Assembly: GCF_900104795.1 (NCBI RefSeq)
Contig: NZ_FNTG01000002.1
Span: 1,178,001-1,242,000, forward strand
DNA from: Burkholderia sp. WP9
GTDB lineage: Bacteria > Pseudomonadota > Gammaproteobacteria > Burkholderiales > Burkholderiaceae
Reading direction: 5' to 3'
DNA length: 64,000 bases
Under the pieces are notes generated by a model. The model made no database searches. It was not told the DNA's origin and saw only the letters and a list, made by a program, of their open reading frames with translations. The translations under genes and the position numbers were made by a program. Positions 1-8,631 of this stretch are shown one piece after another. Position 1 is the stretch's first letter, and each line of letters starts with the position of its first letter.

Positions 1-1
1 A

Positions 2-754
2 CTGCGGCTCGTTCATAGCATCGCCGCGGGCGTCGACAACATCCTGTCAGACCCTGCCCTGCCCGCCGTGCCGCTGTGCCGGGTCGTCGATCCGCAACAC
101 GCGCGCGGTATGAGTGAATTCGTCACGTGGGGAGTGCTGCATTTTCATCGCCAACTCGACCGCGTGCTCGCCAATCAGCGTCTTGATCGCTGGTTCCGCC
201 ACGATCAGCGCGATGCTTCCGAATGCGCCGTCGGCATCATGGGATTGGGAGAAATTGGCAGCCGCGTCGCGACGGATTTGCAGCGCTTCGGGTTCGCAGT
301 GCGCGGCTGGGCGCGTAAGGCCCGTGAATTGCCGAACGTGACGACCTTCGCCGGCGCCGAGGAATTCAAGCCATTTCTCCAGGGGACGGACATTCTCGTG
401 TGTCTCCTGCCGCTCACGCACGAAACCCGCTGGATTCTCAACGCAAACACGTTCGAGCACTTACGGCCTCTAGCGAAGCTGATTCACGTCGGCCGAGGCG
501 AACATCTGGTGCCGGCGGACCTGATCGCGGCACTGAAGAGTGGGAAGATCGGCGGCGCGATCGTCGACGTGTTCCCGACCGAACCGTTACCCCCCGAAGA
601 TCATTTATGGCGCGCACCCAATCTGATCGTGACACCGCACATGGCTTCGGTGGCAAGCTCGGAGACGATCGGCGCGCAAGTGGCGCACAACGCACGCAGG
701 CTGATCCGCGGCGAACCGCTGCAGAACATGGTCGACATCGCGCGCGGATATTGA
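2..754 (+). CDS. ghrA: 2-hydroxyacid dehydrogenase, GhrA type (5' truncated by window)
   Basis: The open frame runs in from the window edge, so the N-terminus is missing; the first visible residues (LRLVHSIAAGVDNIL) belong to the substrate-domain core of D-isomer-specific 2-hydroxyacid dehydrogenases. The NAD(P)-binding Rossmann motif GIMGLGEIG is followed by the expected catalytic Arg (HVGRGEHLV), Glu (DVFPTEPLP) and His (VTPHMAS). The family reduces glyoxylate or hydroxypyruvate in the cytoplasm. The gene meets the LysR gene tail to tail with 21 bp between them. The exact substrate is not readable from the sequence. Confidence 0.88.
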   Translation: MRLVHSIAAGVDNILSDPALPAVPLCRVVDPQHARGMSEFVTWGVLHFHRQLDRVLANQRLDRWFRHDQRDASECAVGIMGLGEIGSRVATDLQRFGFAVRGWARKARELPNVTTFAGAEEFKPFLQGTDILVCLLPLTHETRWILNANTFEHLRPLAKLIHVGRGEHLVPADLIAALKSGKIGGAIVDVFPTEPLPPEDHLWRAPNLIVTPHMASVASSETIGAQVAHNARRLIRGEPLQNMVDIARGY

Positions 755-775
755 GCGAGGTTGCTGAGCGAGGCG

Positions 776-1750
776 TTAGCGGCCAACACCTTCCTCCTGG
801 CCGTCGATGAACACATTCAGGGCATCGATAAACGCGGCTTCGGCGGCACTCAACTTACGGTCCTGTGACCACAGCATGTAAATATCGAGGTCGGCCACGC
901 CTTCATCCGGCGGCAGCCGCTGAAGGCGGCCTTGAGCAATGTCGTCGCGTACGACATGTTCCGGCAGGCAGCCTATGCCGAAGCCCGCGAAGATGAAACG
1001 CCTCACCTCGGTCATGCTCGACGACGAACCTACCACGCGCCCGGTGAAGCCCATCTCGTCACGAAAGAACGTGAGCGGCGACAGGTGGTCGCCCACCTTG
1101 TCGCCGGTGAAGGAGACAAACTTTTCGCCGGCGAGATCGGCGACCCGAAGATCGTTACGCCCAAAGAGCGGATGATGACGTCCGCAGAAAAGCGCATACC
1201 GTTGACGCAGAAACACACGGCTGTCGACCCGTTTGGGTAACGCGCGCCGTGGCGTCAGTCCAAGCGTTGCGGACTTTTGCTGGAGACTGTTCACCACGTC
1301 GGCGCTGCGCATTTCCTGGCTTTCAAGTTCGATACGCGGATACGTGCGATGAAACTCGGCGAGAAACGTATCGTAGGCCGGAAAATCGATGCCGCTGACG
1401 GTACTCACGCGCACCATGCCGGAGATATCGTGATCGCGATCCACCTCGGCAAGTGACAAGCGCGAAATCGTCCCGTATACGTCTTCAGCAATCTGCTTCA
1501 CTTCGATGCCGGCCTGCGTGACCTCGATGCGCGGACCGTGGCGATCCACGAGGCGCAGACCCAACTGCTCTTCCAATCGGCGCAGCGCCTGGCTGACCGC
1601 GGGCTGCGTCAGATGGAGTTTCGCCGCCGCGCGACTCACGCTGCCTTCTTTCGCGATCGCAAGAAAAGTCCGCAGCAAATTCCAGTCAAGACGGTCGTTC
1701 AGGTAGGTGTCAGGGCGATCTTTGCTCACGATGAGCCTCACTGATTTCAT
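776..1750 (-). CDS. LysR family transcriptional regulator
   Basis: About 324 residues with an N-terminal winged helix-turn-helix (LLRTFLAIAKEGSVSRAA, then LTQPAVSQALRRLEEQLG) and a C-terminal periplasmic-binding-like effector domain. Two ATG codons are adjacent at 1753 and 1750; no strong ribosome site separates them. It is divergent from the carbamoylase/CitE-like operon, with about 120 bp between them, the usual layout for a LysR activator of a neighbouring catabolic operon. The inducer is unknown. The shared intergenic stretch is AT-rich and holds a short TTAG repeat. Confidence 0.9.
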   Translation of the reverse strand: MKSVRLIVSKDRPDTYLNDRLDWNLLRTFLAIAKEGSVSRAAAKLHLTQPAVSQALRRLEEQLGLRLVDRHGPRIEVTQAGIEVKQIAEDVYGTISRLSLAEVDRDHDISGMVRVSTVSGIDFPAYDTFLAEFHRTYPRIELESQEMRSADVVNSLQQKSATLGLTPRRALPKRVDSRVFLRQRYALFCGRHHPLFGRNDLRVADLAGEKFVSFTGDKVGDHLSPLTFFRDEMGFTGRVVGSSSSMTEVRRFIFAGFGIGCLPEHVVRDDIAQGRLQRLPPDEGVADLDIYMLWSQDRKLSAAEAAFIDALNVFIDGQEEGVGR

Positions 1751-1768
1751 CATCCGCCAAAATTATAC

Positions 1769-1791
1769 TTAGGATTAGAATTAGAAATTAG
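1769..1791. repeat. TTAG short tandem repeat in LysR/hydrolase intergenic region
   Basis: TTAG occurs four times, starting at 1769, 1775, 1781 and 1788 (TTAGGA, TTAGAA, TTAGAAA, TTAGAC). It lies about 80 bp upstream of the hydrolase start and 20 bp upstream of the LysR start, in an AT-rich stretch. It may form part of the promoter or regulator-binding region; this is inference. Confidence 0.5.
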
Positions 1792-1870
1792 ACTTATCAT
1801 TTTTGATTACCGATAAAGGCATCACGACGAACCCGACGCGGCCATCTCGCCGCGGCTTCAGGAGTGTGTG

Positions 1871-3103
1871 ATGCTAAAAATCAATGGTGAACGGCTCTGG
1901 ACGAGCCTGATGAACATGGCCGCTGTCGGCGCTACGGCGGGCGGCGGTGTGCGGCGCCTCGCATTGACCGAACAAGACGCGGCCGGTCGGGCGCTTTTCT
2001 CGCAATGGTGCGTCGACGCGGGCCTCACGTTGTCGGTCGATCAGGTCGGCAATCTCTTCGCACGGCGCGCCGGCAAACTGAACGACGCCGCACCCGTGGC
2101 AAGCGGAAGCCACCTCGACACCCAGCCCGAGGGCGGCCGATTCGACGGTGTGTATGGCGTGCTGGCCGCGCTCGAAGTTGTCCGCACGCTGAACGACGCG
2201 AACATTCAAACCGACAAGCCCATCGAAATCGTCGTGTGGACCAACGAGGAAGGCGCGCGATTCACGCCGGCCATGCTCGGTTCAGCGGCCTTTACGGGCG
2301 TCATGCCGCTCGCTCAGGCATTGAGCACGCGCGATGCAGCCGGAACATCGGTCGAGCAGGCTTTGCAGGCAACAGGCTATGCCGGCGCGCGCGCCGTGCC
2401 TGGCGTTGTCTTCGACGCCTACTTCGAAGCGCATATCGAGCAGGGGCCGGTGCTCGAGGAAAGTGGCGTGCCGATCGGCGTCGTCACGGGCGGCCAGGCC
2501 ATCCGCTGGCTCGATGTGCGCGTAAGCGGGCAGGCCGCGCACGCAGGCACGACGCCGATGCAGTACCGCCGCGATGCGCTATTTGCGAGCGCGGAAATGG
2601 CCGCGGAACTGGAAAGCATCGCGGCAGATTTCTTCCCGCAAGGCCTTGCGACCATCGGCGAACTGCACATCCGCAATGCATCGCGCAATACGATCGCGGC
2701 GGACCTGTCGTTCACGGTGGACCTACGCCACCCCGACGACGCGATGATCGAAAACATGGAAGCCGCTCTGCGCGAGCGCTTCGATGCCATCGCGAAGCGC
2801 CGCCGCCTCACGGTCGAGGTGGGGCAGCATTGGGTCAGTCCGGCTACGCCGTTCGACCCGCACTGTATTGCTGCTGTGGGCAACGCGGTGGAGGCGCTGG
2901 ACTATCCGCATCAACGCATCGTCAGCGGGGCCGGTCATGACGCGATCCATCTCGCCAAGCATTGTCCGACCGCGATGATCTTTATCCCCTGCGTCGACGG
3001 TCTAAGCCATAACGAAGCCGAAGACGCCTTGCCGGAAGACGTCACGCGTGGCACGGACGTGTTGCTTCACGCCATGCTGGCGCGCGCGGGGCATGCCGTA
3101 TGA
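1871..3103 (+). CDS. M20-family Zn hydrolase (N-carbamoyl-L-amino acid hydrolase / allantoate amidohydrolase type)
   Basis: 410 residues. AGGAG at 1860-1864 sits 6 bp before ATG 1871, which is preferred over the GTG at 1868. Metal-binding motifs of the dinuclear M20 carbamoylase group are visible: GSHLDTQPEGGRFDG, VWTNEEGARF, and EAHIEQGPVLEE, followed by the dimerisation domain and a late metal His (SGAGHDA). Members hydrolyse N-carbamoyl amino acids, beta-ureidopropionate or allantoate, releasing ammonia and CO2. The stop overlaps the start of the CitE-like gene by ATGA, so the two are translated together. Substrate cannot be fixed by sequence alone. Confidence 0.88.
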   Translation: MLKINGERLWTSLMNMAAVGATAGGGVRRLALTEQDAAGRALFSQWCVDAGLTLSVDQVGNLFARRAGKLNDAAPVASGSHLDTQPEGGRFDGVYGVLAALEVVRTLNDANIQTDKPIEIVVWTNEEGARFTPAMLGSAAFTGVMPLAQALSTRDAAGTSVEQALQATGYAGARAVPGVVFDAYFEAHIEQGPVLEESGVPIGVVTGGQAIRWLDVRVSGQAAHAGTTPMQYRRDALFASAEMAAELESIAADFFPQGLATIGELHIRNASRNTIAADLSFTVDLRHPDDAMIENMEAALRERFDAIAKRRRLTVEVGQHWVSPATPFDPHCIAAVGNAVEALDYPHQRIVSGAGHDAIHLAKHCPTAMIFIPCVDGLSHNEAEDALPEDVTRGTDVLLHAMLARAGHAV

Positions 3104-4002
3104 ACGCACACCCAACGCCGCGCCCGCCTGGCCTGCGGCGCACATGGCTCTTCGCACCCGGAAACAATTCCGAGGCCCACGCAATCGCGCTGCAAAGCGG
3201 TGCGGATGCCATTGTCGTCGACCTGGAAGAAATGACCTCGCTGCAAGACCGGCCGCGGGCACGCGAACGCATTGTCGCGTTATTGCGCGAAGCGGCTCGG
3301 GCCGGCACGTTCGGTTCGGTACGGATCAACAAACTGGAGCACGACGGCCATGCCGATCTCGAAGGCATCATGCCCGGCGCCCCACGGGCGATTTTTCTGC
3401 CGCACGCGGAGAGCACGGCCCAACTGGCCTCACTCGACGATGCACTGGCCATCATCGAGCGCAAGCTGGGCATTCCGGCGGGCTCGACGGAGGTGGTTCC
3501 AGTTATCGAATCCGCGAAGGGTCTGGTCAATCTGGGCGCGCTACTTCAGGTGGGCGCACGAATAAAATGCTGCATGCTCGCAGTCGAAGACCTGGCGGCG
3601 AATCTCGGCGCTCGCCGCACACCGGGCGGTATCGAACTGCTTTACGCACGGAACCGCTTTCTGATCGAGAGCATTGCCGCCGGTTGCGTGCCGATTGATC
3701 TTCCTTGCACCTATCGGTCGGCGCAGGTGCTTGGGCAGGACCTGGACCTCTGCACGCAACTCGGATTCGCATCGAAAAGCGTCGTGTTTGCCGAACACGT
3801 GCCGGCGATTCACCGTGCGCTGACGCCATCCGCGGAGGACGTGCGGGCGGCGCATGCGCTCATCCACGCGCACGCCGCACAGCAGGCGAATCCGCCTGAT
3901 GCCGGTTCAGCCTGGATCGATTATCCGGAGCGCAATAACGCGCAACGTCTGATCGCACGTGACGCGCTGCTGCGCGCCTTCGACGACAGCCGCAACGCGT
4001 AG
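3100..4002 (+). CDS. HpcH/HpaI aldolase / CitE-like lyase family protein
   Basis: 300 residues, starting in the ATGA overlap with the preceding hydrolase. The N-terminus RTWLFAPGNNSEAHAIAL and the DAIVVDLEEMTSLQDR motif are typical of CitE-like (citrate lyase beta, malyl/citramalyl-CoA lyase) TIM barrels; the Mg ligands are expected in VVPVIESAKG and in MLAVEDLAANLG. The family cleaves or forms C-C bonds of acyl-CoA or alpha-keto acids. Pairing with a carbamoylase suggests breakdown of an N-carbamoyl or ureido compound, but this is inference. Confidence 0.82.
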   Translation: MNAHPTPRPPGLRRTWLFAPGNNSEAHAIALQSGADAIVVDLEEMTSLQDRPRARERIVALLREAARAGTFGSVRINKLEHDGHADLEGIMPGAPRAIFLPHAESTAQLASLDDALAIIERKLGIPAGSTEVVPVIESAKGLVNLGALLQVGARIKCCMLAVEDLAANLGARRTPGGIELLYARNRFLIESIAAGCVPIDLPCTYRSAQVLGQDLDLCTQLGFASKSVVFAEHVPAIHRALTPSAEDVRAAHALIHAHAAQQANPPDAGSAWIDYPERNNAQRLIARDALLRAFDDSRNA

Positions 4003-4101
4003 GCCGCGCGCATCGCCGCCGCGGCTTTTATCGGCAGGGCTGTCAGGGTCGATCGCAAGAGGCGTGAACGCAACGATCTTTAGGATCGGGCGTCAGCGCA
4101 A

Positions 4102-4146
4102 CAAATATTCGACTGGCAAAATTTTTTGAGCCAGCCACAATATTTG
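4102..4146. repeat. Long interrupted inverted repeat upstream of sigma factor gene
   Basis: CAAATATT (4102-4109) and CTGGC (4113-4117) pair with GCCAG (4130-4134) and AATATTTG (4139-4146), leaving a 12-base AT-rich loop. It lies 25 bp before the first possible ATG of the sigma factor gene. It could be a regulator site, an RNA hairpin in the leader, or a terminator for the upstream operon, although no T-run follows the 3' arm. Confidence 0.6.
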
Positions 4147-4170
4147 CGCGCCTGAAACGTCTTCAGACGC

Positions 4171-4752
4171 ATGGAACCCCCACCCACCCCGGCCACGATG
4201 ACCGAACGAGACAGCGACATCACCGCGACCGTGGTGCGTGAGCGCACGAGGCTCGGCAATTTCATCCGGCGCCGCATACGCGATCCAAACGATGCCGAAG
4301 ACATCCTGCAGGATGTCTTCCACGAATTCGTGCAGGCCTACCGCCTTCCGGCGCCGATCGAACAGGCTAGCGCGTGGCTTTTCCATGCGGCGCGCAATCG
4401 CATCATCGACCGCTTCCGGAAGAAGAAAGAAGAGCCTCTGTCTGACCTTTTCGACGACGACGACGAAGCCGGCAGTGAGTATCGCCTCGACCTGAACTTA
4501 CCGGCCCACGATGCGGGCCCCGAAGCCCAATACGCGCGCGCTGTATTGCTCCACGCCCTGCAGGATGCGCTCGACGAGTTGCCGCCGAATCAGCGCGACG
4601 TGTTTATCGCGCACGAACTCGAAGGCAGGTCTTTCAAAGACATCGTGGCTGAAAGCGGTGTCACGCTCAATACGCTGCTTTCACGCAAACGCTATGCGGT
4701 CCTGCATTTGCGCGCCCGACTGCAGGCCATTTACGACGAACTGGATATTTAG
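4171..4752 (+). CDS. ECF-type sigma-70 family RNA polymerase sigma factor
   Basis: 193 residues from ATG 4171; a second ATG at 4198 (MTERDS) is an alternative. Region 2 is clear: DAEDILQDVFHEFVQ, then ASAWLFHAARNRIIDRFRKKKEE. Region 4 follows: LPPNQRDVFIAHELEGRSFKDI and GVTLNTLLSRKRYAVLHLR. A short acidic linker (DDDDEAG) joins them. No zinc anti-sigma factor gene follows; instead a 102-residue membrane protein gene lies 12 bp downstream. It would direct RNA polymerase to a small set of promoters; the signal is unknown. Confidence 0.92.
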   Translation: MEPPPTPATMTERDSDITATVVRERTRLGNFIRRRIRDPNDAEDILQDVFHEFVQAYRLPAPIEQASAWLFHAARNRIIDRFRKKKEEPLSDLFDDDDEAGSEYRLDLNLPAHDAGPEAQYARAVLLHALQDALDELPPNQRDVFIAHELEGRSFKDIVAESGVTLNTLLSRKRYAVLHLRARLQAIYDELDI

Positions 4753-4764
4753 AGGAGTTGAAGT

Positions 4765-5073
4765 ATGAAATTTCGAATCAGATGTGCAGGTAAAGCGTTG
4801 CTTGTGATCGTCGGCATAGGCGTGCTGGGGTGGGCGGTCATGACGCTATGGAACTGGGTGATTCCGACGTTGTTCGTCGATGCCCGGACGATCGACTTTG
4901 CGCACGCACTCGGCTTACTGGTTCTGAGCCGCATTCTGTTTGGCGGATTCCGCGGACACGGCGGCTGCCGCGAGCGGCGACTGTGGCGCAAATGGGATGC
5001 CATGACGCCGGAAGAGCGGGAGCGCGTGCAGGCCGGCTGGCGATCACGGCCCGGCAAACGCGCGGAAGATTGA
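4765..5073 (+). CDS. Small two-helix membrane protein, cotranscribed with sigma factor
   Basis: 102 residues, with GAGGAG just after the sigma factor stop as ribosome site. Residues about 10-35 (LLVIVGIGVLGWAVMTLWNW) and about 45-62 are hydrophobic and likely span the membrane. A basic cytoplasmic tail carries CRERRLWRKWDAMTPEERERVQ. Small proteins of this shape occur beside ECF sigma factors in proteobacteria; a role as membrane regulator of the sigma factor is a guess from position. No known catalytic motif is visible. Confidence 0.75.
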   Translation: MKFRIRCAGKALLVIVGIGVLGWAVMTLWNWVIPTLFVDARTIDFAHALGLLVLSRILFGGFRGHGGCRERRLWRKWDAMTPEERERVQAGWRSRPGKRAED

Positions 5074-5255
5074 CTACGCGCAAAACCCCGACGTCCGACT
5101 GCCACGAGGACTGGCCAGTCGTGACGGTGTGCCTTCCATGGGCAATCGAACTGGCCGGAACAGACGCCACAAACCGTATTGCTGACATTGATGCAGAGTG
5201 ATGCCGGCCGGTTTTTGATTACTTCGCCGAGCCCGGTTAGCCCCCGGGAAAACCT

Positions 5256-5972
5256 ATGAAATCGACGACCACGACGCTTTTGCAGCGGCTTCACGAGCAA
5301 AGCCGGACAGAAATGATGCTCCGCGCGCGGGCCCAATTTCCGGGATCGAGTGATGAGTTTCAGACTCTCGCGGAAGAATACGACACGCTCGCCCCTCACC
5401 TGCGCGGGCGTTTTCTCGAAACGCTCGGGCTTTCCACCGACGACTTCGAATCCACGCAAGGGACGGCCCTGTCGTTGGCGGTGTCGGCGGAAATGGGACG
5501 ATTTTTGCGCAACATGGTCCTTTCACATAAGCCACGTCGAATTCTCGAACTCGGCAGTTCGTATGGCGTATCCACGCTGTATTTTGCCGAGGCGCTTCGC
5601 ACCTTGAACGACGGCGTGGTCGTCGCGACGGAACTGGACCCCGAGAAGTGCGCCCACCTCCGCGCTCACGTCAGAACCGCGGGCGTCGATGCCTATGTCG
5701 AGTTGCGTGAAGGTGACGTGTTCCAGACCGTTTCCTCATTGGACGGTGCGTTCGACATGGTGTTTATCGACGTATGGGCGAACACGTATCTTGACCTGTT
5801 CAAGCAGACCGAACGCCTTCTGCGCCCCGGCTCCATTGTTCTCGCCGATAACATGTACACAGCCGAGGACGCTGTCCGGCCCTTCAAGCAGTACCTTGCC
5901 GGCAATCCACGCTTTTCAACGACGACGCTGGACTTTGAATCAGGGGTCGAGTTTACAGTCGTGGTTGCTTGA
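5256..5972 (+). CDS. O-methyltransferase, class I SAM-dependent (CCoAOMT-like)
   Basis: 238 residues. The SAM-binding motif I is ILELGSSYGVSTLYFAEAL, followed by VVATELDPEKC (acidic ribose contact), FDMVFIDVW and an ADNMYTAED strand, as in caffeoyl-CoA/catechol O-methyltransferase-like enzymes (often COG4122). The last residues (FTVVVA) match the usual final beta strand, so it appears full length. It is 180 bp downstream of the small membrane protein and probably separately transcribed. The acceptor is unknown. Confidence 0.85.
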   Translation: MKSTTTTLLQRLHEQSRTEMMLRARAQFPGSSDEFQTLAEEYDTLAPHLRGRFLETLGLSTDDFESTQGTALSLAVSAEMGRFLRNMVLSHKPRRILELGSSYGVSTLYFAEALRTLNDGVVVATELDPEKCAHLRAHVRTAGVDAYVELREGDVFQTVSSLDGAFDMVFIDVWANTYLDLFKQTERLLRPGSIVLADNMYTAEDAVRPFKQYLAGNPRFSTTTLDFESGVEFTVVVA

Positions 5973-6087
5973 ATTGCTTGAGTTACTGCGGGGTGGTTGT
6001 TGATGCCGTTGAGCGCGCGATGCACACGATCGCGAAAGAACAGACGGAGTGCGCCCGCGAATCAGGCGCCTAACCGTACCTGCATCC

Positions 6088-6813
6088 TCACGCCGCAGTG
6101 ACCCTGTCAGCCCTGGGCGCGCGTTCACCGCCTTCGCCGGGCATGAGTTGCTCCCAGGTGCTGTGGACATGACGCCGCAAGAACTCGCCCAGATCCTTGC
6201 CGCGCCGTGCGGATAGCAGCTTGACGATCACTTCGTGCTCGTCGATGGCCGTGTGCCAGGTCTCCGACGTGACACTGCCCTGAAATCGGTAGCGATACAA
6301 CTGCCGGTTGAGCCGCTCGTGCATCTGACGCAGCGTCTCGTTTTTCGCCGCCGCGATGATGCTCGTGTGAATGGCCTGATTCAGATTGAAGTAGCTCATC
6401 CTGTCGCGCCGCTCGTACGCTGCATGCATCTCATGATGCAAAGCGCGGATTTCGGCCAGTTCGCTGTCCGTCGCGAGACGGCACGCCTCTTCGCCGCCAA
6501 ACGATTCGATCACACCGAGCACGTCCAGTTTTTCACTGATCTGTTGCGCGCTGAGATCCGCGACGACCGCGCCGCGCTTGGGCAGCACCACGACCAGACC
6601 ATCGCCCGCCAGTTCCTTCAGCGCCTCACGCAGCGGCGTACGCGACACCTGCAGCTTTTCTGCGAGCGTGCGCTCCCTTAGACGCTCACCCGGTTTCAGT
6701 TCGTCGGTAGCGATGAGCGTGCGCAAACGCTGGGCGATCTGCTGCGACAGCAGTTCGTCGACCAGATCAGTTGCAGTGGAGTTGTCGTTGTCGTCTTCCT
6801 GGTCCGGCGTCAT
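6088..6813 (-). CDS. GntR family transcriptional regulator, FCD subgroup
   Basis: About 241 residues from ATG 6813, which has AGGTAGGA just upstream; earlier ATG 6846 and TTG 6876 lack a ribosome site. The N-terminal winged helix (LRTLIATDELKPGERL, KLQVSRTPLREALKELAGDG) precedes an all-helical FCD effector domain with metal-ligand type His residues (HTSIIAAAK, DEHEVIVKLL). It is divergent from the GntP permease gene, and GGTATACC palindromes lie in the gap. It probably represses the sugar-acid cluster until the inducing acid is bound. Confidence 0.9.
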   Translation of the reverse strand: MTPDQEDDNDNSTATDLVDELLSQQIAQRLRTLIATDELKPGERLRERTLAEKLQVSRTPLREALKELAGDGLVVVLPKRGAVVADLSAQQISEKLDVLGVIESFGGEEACRLATDSELAEIRALHHEMHAAYERRDRMSYFNLNQAIHTSIIAAAKNETLRQMHERLNRQLYRYRFQGSVTSETWHTAIDEHEVIVKLLSARRGKDLGEFLRRHVHSTWEQLMPGEGGERAPRADRVTAA

Positions 6814-6955
6814 GTTCCTACCTGATGCAGTGTCTCGTGATCCCATCGCGAGCGGCCCGTGCTCACGAACGGTCAAGCGTTCATTTTAGCAGCGCAACCC
6901 TTCCATATCGCCGCCTAAAAAGAAACTGGCCTTCCCCGTGCGCCAGGATATTTTC

Positions 6956-6963
6956 GGTATACC
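6956..6963. promoter_or_regulatory. Putative GntR operator 1 (GGTATACC)
   Basis: Perfect 8-bp palindrome GGTATACC followed by AA, 142 bp upstream of the GntR start codon. FCD-type GntR proteins often bind TnGTnnnACnA-like palindromes, and a second copy occurs near the permease start. Confidence 0.55.
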
Positions 6964-7151
6964 AAATATAAAAAATACAAGATTCATGGATCAGTCATGC
7001 CTGCACGCATCTGCTATAGCAACCGCAAAAAACTTCCGATTCGCATAGTAATTGACTAATTTTACCGCCTAATCACCTATTAATGTCGTCAAAACTCATT
7101 TAATGAGACCAATACACAAGGTGTCATCGCCAGGGTAAGTACCACCTTATT

Positions 7152-7161
7152 TGGTATACCA
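7152..7161. promoter_or_regulatory. Putative GntR operator 2 (TGGTATACCA)
   Basis: Perfect 10-bp palindrome TGGTATACCA, 61 bp upstream of the permease ATG at 7223. It shares the GGTATACC core with the site at 6956, with centres about 197 bp apart, compatible with a repressor acting on both divergent promoters. Confidence 0.6.
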
Positions 7162-7222
7162 GAATTCCGGTACGCTTGGGGCCGTCACCGTTACCGGCGG
7201 TTTTCCGCCGACCGAGCTTTCC

Positions 7223-8575
7223 ATGCCGCCCACGCTCCATCCTCTGATCGCACCCGTCATCGCGCTGGCGTTGCTGGTTCTCCTGATCACCCGCGTCAAG
7301 CTTCCCCCGTTTCTTGCGCTGATCCTGACGTCCGCCTTCCTCGGCTTCTCGGCAGGGCTCCCACCCACAGCGGTGATCAAGAGCTTCGAAAAAGGGTTCG
7401 GCTCGATCCTGAGCTCGGTGGGACTGGTGGTCGGTCTCGGTACGATGCTTGGCGGCCTGCTGCTCGAATCGGGCGGCGCAAACCGAATCGCGGACACATT
7501 CATCGGACTGGGTTCGAAACGCTGGATTCCGGCCGCGATCTGCGCGGCGTCCCTGCTGATCGGACTGCCTCATCTGTTCGATGTCAGCTTCGTGATGCTG
7601 GTGCCTCTCGTCTACGCAATCGCGAATCGCACCAGTAGCCCGCTGCTCGCGGTCGGCATTCCAATGGCGGCGGGTCTCTATGTCTCACACGGTCTCCTGC
7701 CGCCGCATCCGTCTCCGACACTCGCGTTGGCCGCGCTGCACGCCGACGCCGGCCGCACGATCTTCTATGGCCTGGTCATCGCGATCCCCATGGCGATCCT
7801 GTCCGGGCCGCTCTTCACGAAATTCGCGCTGCGCCTACTGCCCGCGAAGACAGGTGAAGGCATGTTCACCCCGGCATCGGCCCATGCGGCCTCCGTCGCG
7901 CGTCCCGTGCCGCCATTTGGACTTGTGCTGATCACAGTGCTGCTGCCGCCGTTACTGATGATGATCCGAACTTTCGGCCGAAACTATGTGCCTTCCGGGA
8001 CTTTCTCACGCGAACTGCTCGAGACCGTCGGTGACCCGATCGTGTCGCTGCTTATCGCCGTACTGTTCGCGATCTGGTCGCTGGGCTTGCGTAGCGGACT
8101 GCAACTTGGCCAGATCCAGACGCTGCTCGGCAAAAGTGTTGCGCCCGGCGCCGGCGTCATCCTGATTCTCGGCGCGGGCGGTGGCCTGAAGGAAATGCTG
8201 ATGGCCACACATGTGAGCGACGCCATCGCCCATGCGGCAAGCCAGTGGGCATTGTCGCCGCTAGTGCTCGGCTGGGCCGTAGCCGCCGTGATCCGCATCG
8301 CGATTGGCTCCGCGACGGTCGCCACCGCGACGGCCGCGGGCATCGTCGCGCCAATCGCCGCCACCGCGCCGGGCGTGAACCTCGAATTGCTGGTGCTTGC
8401 GGTCAGCTCGGGCGGCTTGATGCTGTCGCATCTGAACGATTCGGGCTTCTGGCTATTCAAGGAATATTTCCGCCTGAGCGTTGGCGACACGCTCAAGACG
8501 TGGACATTGCTTGTGTCGTTCCAGTCGCTCGTCGCGCTCGCCATGATCATGCTGCTCAACGCAGTGAGCGGCTGA
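7223..8575 (+). CDS. GntP family permease (gluconate-type H+ symporter)
   Basis: About 450 residues from ATG 7223 (MPPTLHPLIAPVIALALL). Hydrophobic throughout with about 12-14 predicted membrane segments. Family marks include FGSILSSVGLVVGLGTMLG, FDVSFVMLVPLVYA, HGLLPPHPSPTLA and LMLSHLNDSGFWLFKEYF, the last being characteristic of GntP/GntT carriers. It imports gluconate-like sugar acids at the inner membrane. First gene of a cluster that continues with an oxidoreductase 56 bp downstream. The GntR palindrome before it suggests substrate induction. Confidence 0.9.
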   Translation: MPPTLHPLIAPVIALALLVLLITRVKLPPFLALILTSAFLGFSAGLPPTAVIKSFEKGFGSILSSVGLVVGLGTMLGGLLLESGGANRIADTFIGLGSKRWIPAAICAASLLIGLPHLFDVSFVMLVPLVYAIANRTSSPLLAVGIPMAAGLYVSHGLLPPHPSPTLALAALHADAGRTIFYGLVIAIPMAILSGPLFTKFALRLLPAKTGEGMFTPASAHAASVARPVPPFGLVLITVLLPPLLMMIRTFGRNYVPSGTFSRELLETVGDPIVSLLIAVLFAIWSLGLRSGLQLGQIQTLLGKSVAPGAGVILILGAGGGLKEMLMATHVSDAIAHAASQWALSPLVLGWAVAAVIRIAIGSATVATATAAGIVAPIAATAPGVNLELLVLAVSSGGLMLSHLNDSGFWLFKEYFRLSVGDTLKTWTLLVSFQSLVALAMIMLLNAVSG

Positions 8576-8631
8576 TCGCCGCCCCTGCGTGCTGCCAGTT
8601 CACCGCTTTACATACAGAACAGGGTCTTACG

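Larger units (their letters stand above)
6814..7222. other. Divergent regulatory region between GntR and GntP genes
   Basis: About 400 bp without a gene, AT-rich in its centre (roughly 6960-7120). It carries two GGTATACC palindromes described separately. No other convincing feature is seen. A TTG-initiated extension of the permease frame from 7151 is not believed because it would translate through the operator. Confidence 0.6.

Noticed and set aside
7151..7222. TTG-initiated N-terminal extension of the GntP permease
   Set aside because: It would read through the GGTATACC palindrome and adds non-membrane residues; ATG 7223 fits the family start.
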